Positions 16,602 to 25,835 of a stretch of 64,000 nucleotides of DNA are shown here, piece by piece (positions within the stretch are counted from its first letter, which is position 1; each line of letters begins with the position of its first letter). Under the pieces are notes generated by a model. That model made no database searches. It had not been told where the DNA came from and worked only from the letters and a program-made list of their open reading frames with translations. The translations under genes and the position numbers were made by a program. The stretch is from Nocardiopsis alborubida. Lineage in GTDB: Bacteria; Actinomycetota; Actinomycetes; Streptosporangiales; Streptosporangiaceae. The DNA is taken from assembly GCF_012396365.1 (NCBI RefSeq), contig NZ_JAAXPG010000003.1, forward strand, positions 124,001 through 188,000. The letters run 5' to 3'.

Positions 16602-17054
16602 CTATCCGGCCTCGTCGAAGCCGGGCAGGGCGTCCAGCGCCCCGCCCCACTCCAGCAGGCGCACGGTCGTCTCCTGCAGTGCCCGGGCGCCCGTCACCCG
16701 CAGGTCGGTGTCCCGCGAGGCGGTCAGCCACAGGTGGGCCCGCGCGGCCGCCTGTTCCAGCCCGGCGGCGTAGGCGTCGACGGCCTCGTCGCCGTACTCC
16801 TCGGCGACCGGGTAGGAGGCCAGCGCGGGCGGCGGGTCCACGCCCCGCTCCACCGCCGCGGCGTGCAGCGCGTCGCGCAGCGCCTTGTGCTCGTGGGCGG
16901 TGCTTCCCGCGTGGTCGCGGCGGCCCTCGTCCTCGGCGGCCCCGCCGATGAACTCGTACCCGTACACGGCCGCGTGTTCGGCGCGCAGCGCCTCGGCCAG
17001 CGCCTGGGGGCCGGGGTCCGGCTCCTCAGCGGTGGACGTGGGGCTCTCGCTCAC
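16602..17054 (-). CDS. Ferritin-like DUF4439-type protein
   Basis: This 150-residue all-helical protein begins with a short acidic tail. A helix with EHAAVYGYEFIGG follows, then THEHKALRDALHAAA and later helices; the pattern matches the ferritin-like DUF4439 family. The Glu and His residues on two helices could form a metal or di-iron site, but the function of the family is unknown. It lies 36 bases downstream of a lipoprotein gene of similar make-up, so the two are one operon and perhaps work as a pair at the membrane. The same gene pair is commonly found between proS and rimP in actinomycetes. Confidence 0.8.
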   Translation of the reverse strand: MSESPTSTAEEPDPGPQALAEALRAEHAAVYGYEFIGGAAEDEGRRDHAGSTAHEHKALRDALHAAAVERGVDPPPALASYPVAEEYGDEAVDAYAAGLEQAAARAHLWLTASRDTDLRVTGARALQETTVRLLEWGGALDALPGFDEAG

Positions 17055-17090
17055 CTTGCTACCTGCCTTCCGTCTGGGGGTGTGCGGCCG

Positions 17091-17594
17091 CTACTGCTCC
17101 TGGGCCAGCAGGTGGGCGTGTCCCGCCTCGCACGCGCCGATCGCGCTGATCAGCTGCGCCAGCGCGGAGTCGGTGACGGCGCCCGCCTGGTCCAGCCGGG
17201 CGCCGGTCGCCGCGGCCTCCAGCACGCGCAGCGCCGCGGTCCCCGGCGCGGCCTCCGGAACGGGGGCCTCCTCGGGGGAGGAGGGGGCACCCGACGGCTC
17301 GGAGGAGGGGGACGGGGCGTCCTCGGGGAGGGACTCCAGCAGCGCGTCCAGGTGGGACAGGTGGTGTTCCAGGAACCGCTCCAGCAGCTCCACCGGACCC
17401 GTCCCCTCGGCGACGGCGGCCTCGTAGCGCGCGATCATCCGCTCCTTCTCCCGGACCACCGCGCGCAGCACGTACACGTCCGGGGTCACGTCGGAGGGGT
17501 ACCACTCAACACCGCCACACCCGGCCAGGCCCACGGCTCCCACAGCGGCCGTCGCGCCCAGCACCGTGCGACGGCTGACACAGCCGATCCCCAC
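17091..17594 (-). CDS. Tat-dependent lipoprotein, ferritin-like helical domain
   Basis: This 167-residue protein has a twin-arginine lipoprotein signal: SRRTVLGATAAVGAVGLAGC with the lipobox LAGC at about residues 24-27. It should be exported folded and anchored outside the cell. The mature part is helical (DVYVLRAVVREKERMIARYE, then LLERFLEHHLSHLDALL). A Pro/Ser/Glu-rich linker and a last helical region with acidic and His residues follow. The layout suggests an extracellular partner of the ferritin-like protein encoded next. The GTG at 17594 has a strong GGGAGGGAG site. Substrate unknown. Confidence 0.78.
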   Translation of the reverse strand: MGIGCVSRRTVLGATAAVGAVGLAGCGGVEWYPSDVTPDVYVLRAVVREKERMIARYEAAVAEGTGPVELLERFLEHHLSHLDALLESLPEDAPSPSSEPSGAPSSPEEAPVPEAAPGTAALRVLEAAATGARLDQAGAVTDSALAQLISAIGACEAGHAHLLAQEQ

Positions 17595-17928
17595 GCGCTC
17601 TCCCTCCCGTGCGGTGCGGGCCGCTCCGCGGCGGCCCCCCGGCCCCCATCCTTCCACGTCCCCTACCGGGCGGGGGACGCCGCCGCGTGGGCGCGTCCCG
17701 GAGAGCACTCGCCGACGCGCCCCGGCCACCGACGGCGACCTGGAGGGGTTCCGGGTGTGGATACCCTTGCAGCACAACCGCCGTCGCACGCGACGCGCGG
17801 TCGGCCCGCGTCCCCGCACCAGGGGGCGGGCCGCTGAAGTCGAAGACTACGTACAGAGCTGGACCGCCCCGTACACCGGCCCGACGGCCGCGCGGGCGGG
17901 ATCTTCGCCGTTGGAGGAGCAGGACCAC
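17595..17928. other. Divergent promoter region of the lipoprotein operon and rimP
   Basis: This 334-base gap holds divergent promoters. On the plus strand GGATACCCTTG near 17757-17767 contains a TACCCT -10-like box that could serve rimP-nusA-infB. A good ribosome binding site (GGAGGAG, 17913-17919) precedes rimP. No gene is seen. Confidence 0.45.
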
Positions 17929-18411
17929 ATGGGAGCGCAGGCGCGCGAGGAGCGCATCGCCGAGCTGCTGGAGCCGGTACTGGCCGAGGCCGGACTGGAC
18001 CTGGAAGCCGTCGAACTCACACCGGCTGGCAAGCGACGGGTGCTGCGCGTGGTCGTGGACTCCGACAACGGGGTCGACCTGGACACGGTCGGCGAGGTCA
18101 GCCAGGAGGTGAACACCCTGCTGGACTCCTCCGACGTCATGGGCGCGCAGCCCTACGTCCTGGAGGTCACCTCGCCGGGGGTGGACCGTCCGCTGACCCA
18201 GCCGAGGCACTGGCGCCGCTCCCGCGGCCGTCTGGTGACCGCATCCCTCGCCGAGGGCGGCAAGGTCACCGGGCGCGTCACCGGCGCCGACGACGACGGG
18301 GTCACCCTGGACGTCGAGGGTCAGCCCCGCACCTTCACCCACGCCGAACTCGGCAAGGGCAGGGTCCAGGTGGAATTCCGCCACGATGCCGACACCGACG
18401 CGGCGGACTAG
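17929..18411 (+). CDS. rimP: Ribosome maturation factor RimP
   Basis: This 160-residue protein assists assembly of the 30S subunit. It has the two-domain RimP layout: an N-terminal alpha/beta domain with LEAVELTPAGKRRVLRVVVDSDNGVDLD and the signature YVLEVTSPGVDRPLT at about 84-98, then a C-terminal SH3-like domain (VTGRVTGADDDGVTLDVEG). The ATG at 17929 follows GGAGGAG by nine bases; upstream reading in frame is not conserved-looking. It is the first gene of rimP-nusA-ylxR-infB, the usual bacterial order, with nusA 12 bases downstream. Confidence 0.95.
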   Translation: MGAQAREERIAELLEPVLAEAGLDLEAVELTPAGKRRVLRVVVDSDNGVDLDTVGEVSQEVNTLLDSSDVMGAQPYVLEVTSPGVDRPLTQPRHWRRSRGRLVTASLAEGGKVTGRVTGADDDGVTLDVEGQPRTFTHAELGKGRVQVEFRHDADTDAAD

Positions 18412-18423
18412 AGGGGGAGCCCC

Positions 18424-19449
18424 GTGGATATTGACATGAGCGTTCTGCGCAGCCTGGAACGCGAGAAGGACATCTCCGTCGAACTCGTGGCCAAGGCCAT
18501 CGAGGACGCGCTACTGATCGCCTACCACCGCGAGGAGGGCCCCGAGAAGCGGGCCCGCGTCGAGCTCAACCGCTCCACCGGCCACGTGACCGTGTGGGTG
18601 GCCGAGACCGACGAGGACGGCGAGTCCGTCGGCGAGTTCGACGGCACCCCCACCGGGTTCGGCCGCATCGCGACCTCCACCGCCAAGCAGGTCATCCTCC
18701 AGCGTCTGCGCGACGCCGAGGACGAGCTGACCCTGGGGGAGTTCGCCGGACGCGAGCACGACATCGTCTCCGGCATCATCCAGCAGGGCAAGGACCCCCG
18801 CAACGTGCTGGTGGACCTCGGCAGGATCGAGGCGGTCCTGCCCCCGCAGGAGCAGGTGCCCACCGAGACCTACACCCACGGCGAGCGCCTGCGGGCCTAC
18901 GTCGTGCAGGTCCGCAAGGGCCACCGCGGCCCCTCGGTCACCCTCTCGCGCACGCACCCCAACCTGGTGCGCAAGCTCTTCGAGCTGGAGGTCCCCGAGA
19001 TCGCCGACGGTACCGTCGAGATCGCGGCGATCGCCCGCGAGGCGGGCCACCGCACCAAGATGGCCGTCCACTCCAACCGCGGCGGGGTCAACGCCAAGGG
19101 CGCCTGCATCGGCCCGCTCGGCAGCCGCGTCCGCAACGTCATGGCCGAACTCCACGGGGAGAAGATCGACATCGTCGACTACTCCGAGGACCCGGCCGTG
19201 TTCGTCGCCAACGCCCTGTCCCCGGCGAGGGTCAACTCCGTGGAGATCCTCGACATGGCCTCCCGTGTCGCCCGCGTGGTCGTGCCCGACTACCAGCAGT
19301 CCCTCGCGATCGGCAAGGAGGGCCAGAACGCCCGTCTGGCCGCGCGTCTGACCGGCTGGCGCATCGACATCCGCTCCGACGCCGAGCCCGCGGGGGAACC
19401 GGACCGGGAGGACGCGGTCGAGGGCGACGACACCGCCGCGACGGGCTGA
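18424..19449 (+). CDS. nusA: Transcription termination/antitermination factor NusA
   Basis: This 341-residue NusA binds RNA polymerase and modulates pausing, termination and antitermination. The N-terminal polymerase-binding domain ([18 protein letters not shown] onward) is followed by an S1 domain (residues about 135-200, [15 protein letters not shown]) and two KH domains ([20 protein letters not shown], then [21 protein letters not shown]). It ends in an acidic tail without the C-terminal repeats of E. coli NusA, as is usual in actinobacteria. The GTG start has GAGGGGGAG upstream. Confidence 0.97.
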   Translation: MDIDMSVLRSLEREKDISVELVAKAIEDALLIAYHREEGPEKRARVELNRSTGHVTVWVAETDEDGESVGEFDGTPTGFGRIATSTAKQVILQRLRDAEDELTLGEFAGREHDIVSGIIQQGKDPRNVLVDLGRIEAVLPPQEQVPTETYTHGERLRAYVVQVRKGHRGPSVTLSRTHPNLVRKLFELEVPEIADGTVEIAAIAREAGHRTKMAVHSNRGGVNAKGACIGPLGSRVRNVMAELHGEKIDIVDYSEDPAVFVANALSPARVNSVEILDMASRVARVVVPDYQQSLAIGKEGQNARLAARLTGWRIDIRSDAEPAGEPDREDAVEGDDTAATG

Positions 19450-19462
19450 TCGGGTCGCGCGC

Positions 19463-19786
19463 ATGCCTCGACGCGATAGGGTGGCCCATGGCGGTCCCGA
19501 CCGCCCCGTGCGTACGTGCGTGGGGTGTCGGTCGCGGGCAGTCCAGTCCGACCTCGTGCGGCTGGTGGCCGAGGGCACGGTCATCACGCCCGACACCCGG
19601 GGTCGTCTTCCGGGGCGCGGCGCCTACCTGCACCACGATCGGCGGTGCTTCGAGCTCGCCGAACGCCGCAGGGCCTGGTCACGCGCCTACCGGAGGGGAG
19701 CGGGCGCCAACGGGTGGGACGTCTCACCCGTGGCGGCCCTGATCGACGCCGCCCCGCGTGGCGGATCGGGTCAGCGTTCCCGATAG
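19463..19786 (+). CDS. ylxR: YlxR family RNA-binding protein
   Basis: This 107-residue small basic YlxR (DUF448) protein has the conserved RTCVGCRSRAVQSDLVRLV near residues 17-35 and the later GRGAYLHHDRRCF. YlxR binds nucleic acid (and, in work on other bacteria, RNase P), and its gene sits between nusA and infB almost everywhere. The ATG at 19463 is taken; a GTG at 19481 is also possible and neither has a strong ribosome binding site. The C-terminal tail after about residue 90 is not conserved-looking. Confidence 0.9.
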   Translation: MPRRDRVAHGGPDRPVRTCVGCRSRAVQSDLVRLVAEGTVITPDTRGRLPGRGAYLHHDRRCFELAERRRAWSRAYRRGAGANGWDVSPVAALIDAAPRGGSGQRSR

Positions 19787-19882
19787 GGTTGGAATGTCTG
19801 GGCCGACTTGTGGGTTGTACAGACCGAGGTCGGCGTCCAGTGCTGTGTCGGCACGGAGAAGCCGGCCCATTGTTGTGTAGCG

Positions 19883-19918
19883 ATGAGGAAGCAGGTCGAG
19901 ATTGCGATGAGCGCCTGA
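19883..19918 (+). other. Mini-ORF 1 in the infB leader (11 codons)
   Basis: The frame reads MRKQVEIAMSA and stops at TGA 19916-19918. The stop overlaps the next ATG in the form TGATG. No ribosome binding site stands out, so translation is a hypothesis. Confidence 0.4.
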
Positions 19919-19935
19919 TGAGTACGCAGCGATGA
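19918..19935 (+). other. Mini-ORF 2 in the infB leader (5 codons)
   Basis: The frame reads MSTQR then TGA. It starts inside the stop of mini-ORF 1, and its own stop overlaps the ATG of mini-ORF 3 (ATGA). The overlaps would allow coupled re-initiation. Confidence 0.35.
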
Positions 19936-19949
19936 GTAACTCGAGCTAA
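19932..19949 (+). other. Mini-ORF 3 in the infB leader (5 codons)
   Basis: The frame reads MSNSS then TAA. It ends four bases before the leader hairpin (19953-19982) that precedes the infB ribosome binding site. Confidence 0.35.
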
Positions 19950-19998
19950 CGACGGTCCGGCACAAGCCCATGTCCCGGACCGAAGCTGAAGGAGAGTA

Positions 19999-22900
19999 GT
20001 GGCGAAGGTCCGGGTATATGAACTCGCCAAGGAGTTCGGTGTAGAGAGCAAGGCCGTTCTGGCCAAGCTCAACGAGATGGGCGAATTCGTCCGTTCGGCG
20101 TCCTCGACCATAGAGGCCCCCGTCGTACGTCGCCTCCAGGAAGCCTTCAACAACGGTTCCGACGGCGGTCGCAAGGGTTCGGCTCCCAAGCCCGGCCCGC
20201 GTCCCGCCGCGGAGAACAGCGCCGCCCCGAAGCCGGGTCCGGCGCCCAAGCCCGGCCCCCGGCCGGCTCCCGCGTCCAAGCCCGCACCGCAGGGCGAGGC
20301 CGCCCCGCAGAGCGAGCCCGCTCCGCGTGCGAACGCGCCCAAGCCCGGCCCCAAGGCTCCCCGTGGCGAGGCCGGCGCCCGCCCCGGCGGCGCCCCCAAG
20401 CCCGGTGCCCAGGCCGGCCGTCCCGAAGGCGGCCGACCCGAAGGCGGTCGTGCCGAGGGTGGTCGTTCCGAGCGCCCTCAGCGCGGCGGTGACCGCCCCG
20501 AGCGCGGCGACCGTCCGCAGCGCGGCGGCGACCGTCCCGAGCGCGGCGGGCCCCGTCCCGGTCCGCGCCCGTCCGGTCCCCGTCCGGGCAACAACCCGTT
20601 CGCGTCCAACGCCTCCGGCATGGGCTCCAAGCCGGCCGCGCCGCGGCCCGGCGGCGGAGCCCCGCGTCCGGGTCCGCGTCCCGGCCCGCAGGGCGGCGGC
20701 GACCAGCGCGCTCCCCGTCCGGGTGGCGGCGCCCCGCGTCCCGGCGGCGGCGCTCCGCGTCCGGGTCCGCGTCCCGGCCCGCAGGGCGGCGGCGACCAGC
20801 GCGCCCCGCGTCCCGGCGGCGCCGCGGGCGCTCCGCGTCCGGGCGGTGCCGCGGGTCCCCCGCGTCCCGGTCCCCGGCCCGGCGGTCCGCGCCCCAGCCC
20901 GATGAACATGCCCTCGTCCCGTCCGGCCGCGCCCGCGGGCGGCGGTCGCGGCGGTGGCGGCGGCCGTCCCGGTGGCGGCGGCGGCCGCGGTCGCGGGGGA
21001 GCCCCCGCGGGTGCCGGTCCGCGTCCCGGTGTCGGCGGCGGCGGTCGTCCGGGTGGCTTCGGTGGCCGTCCCGGCGGCGGTGGCCGCGGTCGCGGCGGCG
21101 GTACGGCCGGTGCGTTCGGACGCCCCGGCGGCCGTCCCGGACGTGCCCGCAAGTCCAAGAAGCAGCGGCGCCAGGAGTTCCACGACTTCCAGGCCCCGTC
21201 GTTCGGCGGCGTCAAGATCCCGAGCGGCAACGACCAGACCATCCGCCTGTCCCGCGGCGCCTCGCTGTCGGACTTCGGCGACAAGATCGACGTCAACCCG
21301 GCGTCGCTCGTCCAGGTGATGATGCACCTGGGTGAGATGGTCACCGCGACCCAGTCCCTTCCGGACGAGACCCTGATGCTGCTGGGCGAGGAGCTCAAGT
21401 ACAGGATCGAGGTCGTCAGCCCGGAGGACGAGGACCGCGAGCTGCTGGAGTCCTTCTCCATCGAGTTCGGCGAGGACGAGGGCACCGCGGAGGACCTGCG
21501 TCCGCGTCCGCCGGTGGTCACCGTCATGGGTCACGTCGACCACGGTAAGACCCGACTGCTGGACACCATCCGCAAGACCAACGTCGTCAGCGGCGAGGCC
21601 GGCGGTATCACCCAGCACATCGGTGCCTACCAGGTCGCCACCGAGGTGGACGGCGAAGAGCGCAAGATCACCTTCATCGACACCCCGGGCCACGAGGCGT
21701 TCACCGCCATGCGTGCCCGCGGTGCGAAGGTCACCGACATCGCGGTGCTGGTCGTGGCGGCCGACGACGGCGTCAAGCCGCAGACGGCCGAGGCCATCGA
21801 CCACGCCAAGGCGGCCGAGGTGCCGATCGTGGTCGCGGTCAACAAGATCGACGTCGAGGGCGCCGACCCGCAGCGGGTCCGCGCGCAGCTCACCGAGTAC
21901 GGCCTGGTGGCCGAGGAGTACGGCGGCGACGTCCAGTTCGTGGACATCTCCGCGCTCAAGGGCGACAACATCGAGACCCTGCTCGAGTCGATCGTGCTGA
22001 CCTCCGACGCCGCGCTCGATCTCCAGGCCAACCCGGAGATGGACGCGCAGGGCCTGGCCATCGAGGCCTACCTGGACCGCGGTCGCGGTTCCATGGCCAC
22101 GGTGCTGGTCCAGCGCGGCACGCTCAACGTCGGTGACTCGATCGTCTGTGGTGACGCCTTCGGCCGCGTCCGCGCCATGCTCGACGAGCACGGCCAGAAC
22201 GTGCAGAGCGCCGAGCCGTCCCGTCCGGTGCAGGTGCTGGGTCTGACCAACGTTCCCAGCGCCGGTGACAGCTTCCTGGTCGTCAAGGACGACCGGGTGG
22301 CGCGGCAGATCGCCCAGCAGCGTGAGGCGCGCGAGCGCTTCGCCCAGCAGGCGCGTTCGGCCCGCCGGGTCACCCTCGACAACTGGCAGAACGCCCTGAA
22401 GGAGGGCGAGCGCTCCGAGCTGCTCCTCCTCATCAAGGGTGACATGTCCGGTTCCGTCGAGGCGCTGGAGGAGTCCCTGCTCAAGATCGACGCCGGTGGC
22501 GACGAGGTGAGCATCCGGGTCATCGGGCGCGGTGTCGGTGCGATCACGCAGAACGACATCAACCTGGCGGCCTCCGCCGAGGCGATCATCGTCGGCTTCA
22601 ACGTTCGGCCCGAGGGCAAGAACAGCGAGCTGGCCGACCGCATGGGCGTGGACATCCGGTACTACTCGGTGATCTACCAGGCCATCGACGAGGTCGAGGC
22701 CGCGGTCAAGGGTCTGCTCAAGCCGATCTACGAAGAGGTCCAGCTCGGCAGCGCGGAGATCCGCGAGGTCTTCAAGGTGCCCAGGATCGGCAACATCGCC
22801 GGTTCGATCGTCCGCAGCGGCCTGATCCGCCGCAACTCCAAGGCGCGGCTCATCCGCGACGGGGTCGTCATCTCCGAGAACCTCAACGTGGACTCCCTGC

Positions 22901-23028
22901 GCAGGTTCAAGGACGACGCGACCGAGGTCCGCGAGGGCTTCGAGTGCGGTATCGGCGTCGGCTACAACGACCTGCGTGTCGGGGACGTCATCGAGACGTA
23001 CGAGATGCAGGAGAAGCCCCGCGACTGA
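19999..23028 (+). CDS. infB: Translation initiation factor IF-2
   Basis: This 1009-residue GTPase brings fMet-tRNA to the 30S subunit and promotes subunit joining. The short IF2N module ([21 protein letters not shown]) is followed by a very long Pro/Gly/Arg-rich linker (about residues 55-385) typical of actinobacterial IF-2. A second IF2N-like helix bundle and the G domain come next: GHVDHGKT near 512-519, DTPGHEAF near 561 and NKID near 615. Domains II, III and IV complete the protein. The GTG start has AAGGAGAG four bases upstream. A 50-base exact repeat in the linker shows tandem growth of that region. Confidence 0.97.
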   Translation: MAKVRVYELAKEFGVESKAVLAKLNEMGEFVRSASSTIEAPVVRRLQEAFNNGSDGGRKGSAPKPGPRPAAENSAAPKPGPAPKPGPRPAPASKPAPQGEAAPQSEPAPRANAPKPGPKAPRGEAGARPGGAPKPGAQAGRPEGGRPEGGRAEGGRSERPQRGGDRPERGDRPQRGGDRPERGGPRPGPRPSGPRPGNNPFASNASGMGSKPAAPRPGGGAPRPGPRPGPQGGGDQRAPRPGGGAPRPGGGAPRPGPRPGPQGGGDQRAPRPGGAAGAPRPGGAAGPPRPGPRPGGPRPSPMNMPSSRPAAPAGGGRGGGGGRPGGGGGRGRGGAPAGAGPRPGVGGGGRPGGFGGRPGGGGRGRGGGTAGAFGRPGGRPGRARKSKKQRRQEFHDFQAPSFGGVKIPSGNDQTIRLSRGASLSDFGDKIDVNPASLVQVMMHLGEMVTATQSLPDETLMLLGEELKYRIEVVSPEDEDRELLESFSIEFGEDEGTAEDLRPRPPVVTVMGHVDHGKTRLLDTIRKTNVVSGEAGGITQHIGAYQVATEVDGEERKITFIDTPGHEAFTAMRARGAKVTDIAVLVVAADDGVKPQTAEAIDHAKAAEVPIVVAVNKIDVEGADPQRVRAQLTEYGLVAEEYGGDVQFVDISALKGDNIETLLESIVLTSDAALDLQANPEMDAQGLAIEAYLDRGRGSMATVLVQRGTLNVGDSIVCGDAFGRVRAMLDEHGQNVQSAEPSRPVQVLGLTNVPSAGDSFLVVKDDRVARQIAQQREARERFAQQARSARRVTLDNWQNALKEGERSELLLLIKGDMSGSVEALEESLLKIDAGGDEVSIRVIGRGVGAITQNDINLAASAEAIIVGFNVRPEGKNSELADRMGVDIRYYSVIYQAIDEVEAAVKGLLKPIYEEVQLGSAEIREVFKVPRIGNIAGSIVRSGLIRRNSKARLIRDGVVISENLNVDSLRRFKDDATEVREGFECGIGVGYNDLRVGDVIETYEMQEKPRD
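20662..20804 (+). repeat. Tandem duplication in the IF-2 linker
   Basis: A 50-base segment (20662-20711) recurs identically at 20755-20804, 93 bases or 31 codons later. It encodes two copies of a [17 protein letters not shown] unit, so the low-complexity linker grew by in-frame duplication. Confidence 0.8.
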
Positions 23029-23048
23029 TCCTCGCGGAGCATGACCAG

Positions 23049-23080
23049 ACGGGGCCCCGGCCGTGCGGCCGGGGCCCCGT
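23049..23080 (+). terminator. Hairpin after infB
   Basis: Perfect 15-base arms ACGGGGCCCCGGCCG/CGGCCGGGGCCCCGT surround a two-base loop. It lies 20 bases after the infB stop. There is no T-run after it; it may attenuate readthrough into ylxP-rbfA-truB. Confidence 0.8.
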
Positions 23081-23131
23081 GTCTCGCGCCGCAGCCAGCG
23101 GCACACGACTCCACACACCACAGGTGATCAC

Positions 23132-23428
23132 TTGTACGTTGGGGCGCTGACCCTGGACGTCCTTCTCGGTGACGTCCACTCGCTCAAACAGAAGCGTTCG
23201 CTGGTCCGACCCGTCATCGCCGAACTGCGCCGCAAGTTCTCGGTCTCGGTCTCCGAGGCGGGCGATCAGGACCTGTACCGCCGCGCCAAGATCGGTGTCG
23301 CGGTGGTCGCGCCGACGGCGGCGCACGCCCGGGACCTGATGGACTCCTGCGAGAGCTTCGTGGCGGGCCGTCCCGAACTGGAGCTGCTCTCCGCCAGGCA
23401 GCGGCTCTTCAACGAAGAGGAAGACTGA
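23132..23428 (+). CDS. ylxP: YlxP/DUF503 family protein
   Basis: This 98-residue DUF503 protein begins with YVGALTLDVLLGDVHSLKQKRS. The family signature continues with RPVIAELRRKFSVSVSEAGDQDLYRRAKIGVAVVA and ends in an acidic tail. In many actinomycetes it lies between infB and rbfA; a role in ribosome assembly is suspected but not shown. The start is a TTG at 23132 behind AGGTGATCAC. The gene ends two bases before rbfA, so the two are coupled. Confidence 0.9.
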   Translation: MYVGALTLDVLLGDVHSLKQKRSLVRPVIAELRRKFSVSVSEAGDQDLYRRAKIGVAVVAPTAAHARDLMDSCESFVAGRPELELLSARQRLFNEEED

Positions 23429-23430
23429 CG

Positions 23431-23874
23431 ATGGTTGACGCCGCACGCGCGCGCAAGATCGCCGACCGCATCCAGCGCATCGTCGCCGAGATGCTGGACC
23501 GGCGCATCAAGGACCCGCGCCTGGGATTCGTCACCGTGACCGACGCGCGCATCACCGCCGACCTGCGGGACGCCACGGTGTACTACACGGTGTTCGGCAC
23601 CCCGGACGAGAAGGCCGCCTCCGCCGCCGCTCTGGAGAGCGCCAAGGGCGTGATCCGCAGCGAGGTGGGACGCCAGACCGGCATCCGGCACACGCCGAGC
23701 CTGACCTTCGTCGTCGACGAGGTGCAGGAGAACGCCCAGCACATCGAGGAACTGCTGCTCAAGGCGCGCCAGTCGGACGCGGAGCTGGCCGAGAGGGCCA
23801 GCGGCGCCCAGCCCGCGGGCGAGGCCGACCCCTACCGGGCGCCCCGCGAGGACGAGCGCGACGAGGACGAGTAA
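23431..23874 (+). CDS. rbfA: Ribosome-binding factor A
   Basis: This 147-residue RbfA binds the 30S subunit near helix 1 of 16S rRNA and acts in late maturation and cold adaptation. The KH-like fold is clear: RKIADRIQRIVAEMLDRRIKDPRLGFVTVTDARI, then LRDATVYYTVFG and HTPSLTFVVDEV. The C-terminal 35 residues are acidic and not conserved-looking. The start is two bases after ylxP, behind GAAGAGGAAG. It is followed by a perfect hairpin and truB. Confidence 0.96.
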   Translation: MVDAARARKIADRIQRIVAEMLDRRIKDPRLGFVTVTDARITADLRDATVYYTVFGTPDEKAASAAALESAKGVIRSEVGRQTGIRHTPSLTFVVDEVQENAQHIEELLLKARQSDAELAERASGAQPAGEADPYRAPREDERDEDE

Positions 23875-23881
23875 CACCCCC

Positions 23882-23914
23882 GGCGGCGGCGCGGACCCCG
23901 CGCCGCCGCCCTTC
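23882..23914 (+). terminator. Hairpin between rbfA and truB
   Basis: Perfect 13-base arms GGCGGCGGCGCGG (23882-23894) and CCGCGCCGCCGCC (23898-23910) surround an ACC loop and are followed by CTTC. It probably gives partial termination or protects the 3' end of the rbfA message. Confidence 0.65.
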
Positions 23915-23929
23915 ACCCCGAGGAGCACC

Positions 23930-24817
23930 ATGGCCGAGAGCGGCGTCGTGGTCGTCGACAAGCCCGCCGACTGGACCTCACACGACGTGGTCGCCAGGAC
24001 GCGCGGTCTCGCGCGCACCCGCAGGGTCGGCCACGCGGGCACCCTGGACCCGATGGCCACCGGTGTCCTGGTGCTGGGCATCGAGAAGGGCACCAAGCTC
24101 CTGGGCCACCTGACCCTGACCGAGAAGGTCTACGAGGCCACGATCCGCCTCGGCCTGACGACCAACACCGACGACGCGGAGGGCGAGCCCCTCGTCCGCA
24201 CGGACGCCTCCGGGGTCCGCGAGGAGGCCGTGCGCGCCGCCGTGGACAAACTCACGGGGCAGATCCAGCAGGTTCCGCCCCAGGTCAGCGCGATCAAGGT
24301 GGACGGCAAGCGCGCCTACAAGTCGGCGCGTGAGGGCAAGGAGGTGGCCCTCAAGGCCCGCACGGTCACCGTCGCGGAGTTCACGGTCACCGACGTGCGC
24401 CGGGTCTCCGACGCCGACGGGGGGTTCGTGGACGTGGACGCCGCCGTCACCTGCTCCAGCGGCACCTACATCCGTTCGCTGGCCCGCGACATGGGCGCGG
24501 ACCTGGGCGTGGGCGGGCACCTGACGGCGCTGCGGCGCACCAGGGTGGGCCCCTACGACCTGTCCCGGGCGCGCACGCTGGACGAGCTGGCCGAGGAGTT
24601 CACGCAGGTCCCGCTCGCCGAGGCCGTCGCCGCGGCCTTCCCGGCGCGTGCCCTGAGCGAGGACGAGGAGCAGCGGATCCGGCACGGCAACCGGATCGAC
24701 CCGGACGGGTCCGGGAACGGCCCGGTCGGCCTCTTCGCCCCGGACGGTCGTGTGATCGCCCTGGGGGAGAACCGCCGGGACCACATGAAGCCCGTGGTGG
24801 TCTTCGAACCCGCCTGA
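23930..24817 (+). CDS. truB: tRNA pseudouridine-55 synthase
   Basis: This 295-residue TruB makes pseudouridine 55 in the T-loop of tRNAs. The N-terminal VVVDKPADWTSHDVV leads to the catalytic motif GHAGTLDPMATGVL with the active Asp40. The Tyr-containing KVYEATIRLGLTTNTDD and the later CSSGTYIRSLARDMG are also typical. The C-terminal part is the PUA-like domain. The start has GAGGAGCACC upstream. In most actinomycetes ribF follows directly; here a hydrolase and toxin-antitoxin genes are placed between. Confidence 0.96.
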   Translation: MAESGVVVVDKPADWTSHDVVARTRGLARTRRVGHAGTLDPMATGVLVLGIEKGTKLLGHLTLTEKVYEATIRLGLTTNTDDAEGEPLVRTDASGVREEAVRAAVDKLTGQIQQVPPQVSAIKVDGKRAYKSAREGKEVALKARTVTVAEFTVTDVRRVSDADGGFVDVDAAVTCSSGTYIRSLARDMGADLGVGGHLTALRRTRVGPYDLSRARTLDELAEEFTQVPLAEAVAAAFPARALSEDEEQRIRHGNRIDPDGSGNGPVGLFAPDGRVIALGENRRDHMKPVVVFEPA

Positions 24818-24837
24818 CCCCGCGCGGATCCGCCCGG

Positions 24838-25686
24838 TCAGGCGGCCCCGAGGAACCGGGCGAGGGCCGCGGTCAGCTCTCCGGGGCGCTCCACGGACGG
24901 CAGGTGGCCGGTGTCGGGCATCTCCAGCAGCCGAGCCCCCGGCACGCCCTCGGCGTAAAGGTCCGCGACCTCCCGCACCTGCGCGATCTCCGACAGCCCC
25001 TTCACCACCAGCGTCGGCACGGCGATCTCACCCAGGCGGTCGTTGGCGGGCCGCTCCGGCCAGCGGGTGGTGCGGACCGGCCCGGACCACCCGCGGGCGA
25101 ACAGCTCGCGCAGCATGAGCAGCACCAGGTCCCAGGCCTCCGGCGAGACGTCCTCGGGCACCCGCCCGGGGCCCAGCACCATGAACCGGGCCTGGGCCTC
25201 GGCCATCGCCGCGACGTCCCCGGGGTCGGGATCGGCGCGTCCCGCCCGGTACACCTCCAGGCGCTCGTGGGGGACGGCGCCCAGCACCATCTTGCGCGCC
25301 TCGCGTACGAAGACCTCCGGCCACTCGTGTCCCGACATCCCCGGGCACACCAGGGCCAGGGCCTCCACCCGCTCCGGGGCTGCCAGCGCCGCGTCCACGC
25401 AGTGGGCGCCGCCGAAGGAGGCGCCGACCAGGGTCGCCCGGTCGATCCCCAGGGCGTCCATGAGGGCCAGCAGATCCTCGTGGTGGTCGGCGGGGCCCTC
25501 GTGCTCGGCAGAGCCGCCGTGGCCGCGCCAGTCGTAGCGGACCACCCGGTGGGTCTTCGCGAACTCGGTGAACTGGTGGTCCCACATGCGCCGGTCGGCC
25601 ACACCGGCGTGCACGAAAACGATCGCGGGACCGGAACCGGCCTCGTCGTACGCCAGTCGGGCCGTACCCGTGTCGATCATCGCCAT
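24838..25686 (-). CDS. Alpha/beta-fold hydrolase
   Basis: This 282-residue alpha/beta hydrolase has the oxyanion-region VFVHAGVADRRMWDHQ, the nucleophile elbow GASFGG (Ser at about 97), an acidic residue after the sixth strand and the catalytic His in MPDTGHLPS near 264. A lid of helices lies between about 130 and 210. Substrate cannot be read; related proteins are often called 3-oxoadipate enol-lactonase-like. It is convergent with truB, 20 bases away, and begins the non-conserved insert between truB and ribF. Confidence 0.88.
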   Translation of the reverse strand: MAMIDTGTARLAYDEAGSGPAIVFVHAGVADRRMWDHQFTEFAKTHRVVRYDWRGHGGSAEHEGPADHHEDLLALMDALGIDRATLVGASFGGAHCVDAALAAPERVEALALVCPGMSGHEWPEVFVREARKMVLGAVPHERLEVYRAGRADPDPGDVAAMAEAQARFMVLGPGRVPEDVSPEAWDLVLLMLRELFARGWSGPVRTTRWPERPANDRLGEIAVPTLVVKGLSEIAQVREVADLYAEGVPGARLLEMPDTGHLPSVERPGELTAALARFLGAA

Positions 25687-25835
25687 CGGTGCACGGTAAC
25701 CGCCCCGCGGACGTGTGCCAACCCGGCTCCGCCGCGGGCGGAGCGGCCGGGAACGACTCTGGCCCCCTCGCGGAACGCGTGGGATTTCGGGGAGATCCGG
25801 GGCACAGGGCAGACCGCTCGGTGGGAATCGTCGTC

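Larger units (their letters stand above)
19787..19998 (+). promoter_or_regulatory. infB leader with mini-ORF chain and hairpin
   Basis: The ylxR-infB gap of 212 bases carries four GATGAG motifs (three as GCGATGAG or AGCGATGAG) and three overlapping mini-ORFs. An 8-base hairpin (CGGTCCGG 19953-19960 with CCGGACCG 19975-19982) ends nine bases before the AAGGAGAG site of infB. This looks like a translational or attenuation leader; the mechanism is not shown. Confidence 0.55.

Noticed and set aside
19771..23121. 1116-codon open frame antisense to infB
   Set aside because: It is a mirror of the repetitive Pro/Gly/Arg-rich infB coding strand. Its product is low-complexity Leu/Gly/Thr repeats and it has no start context.
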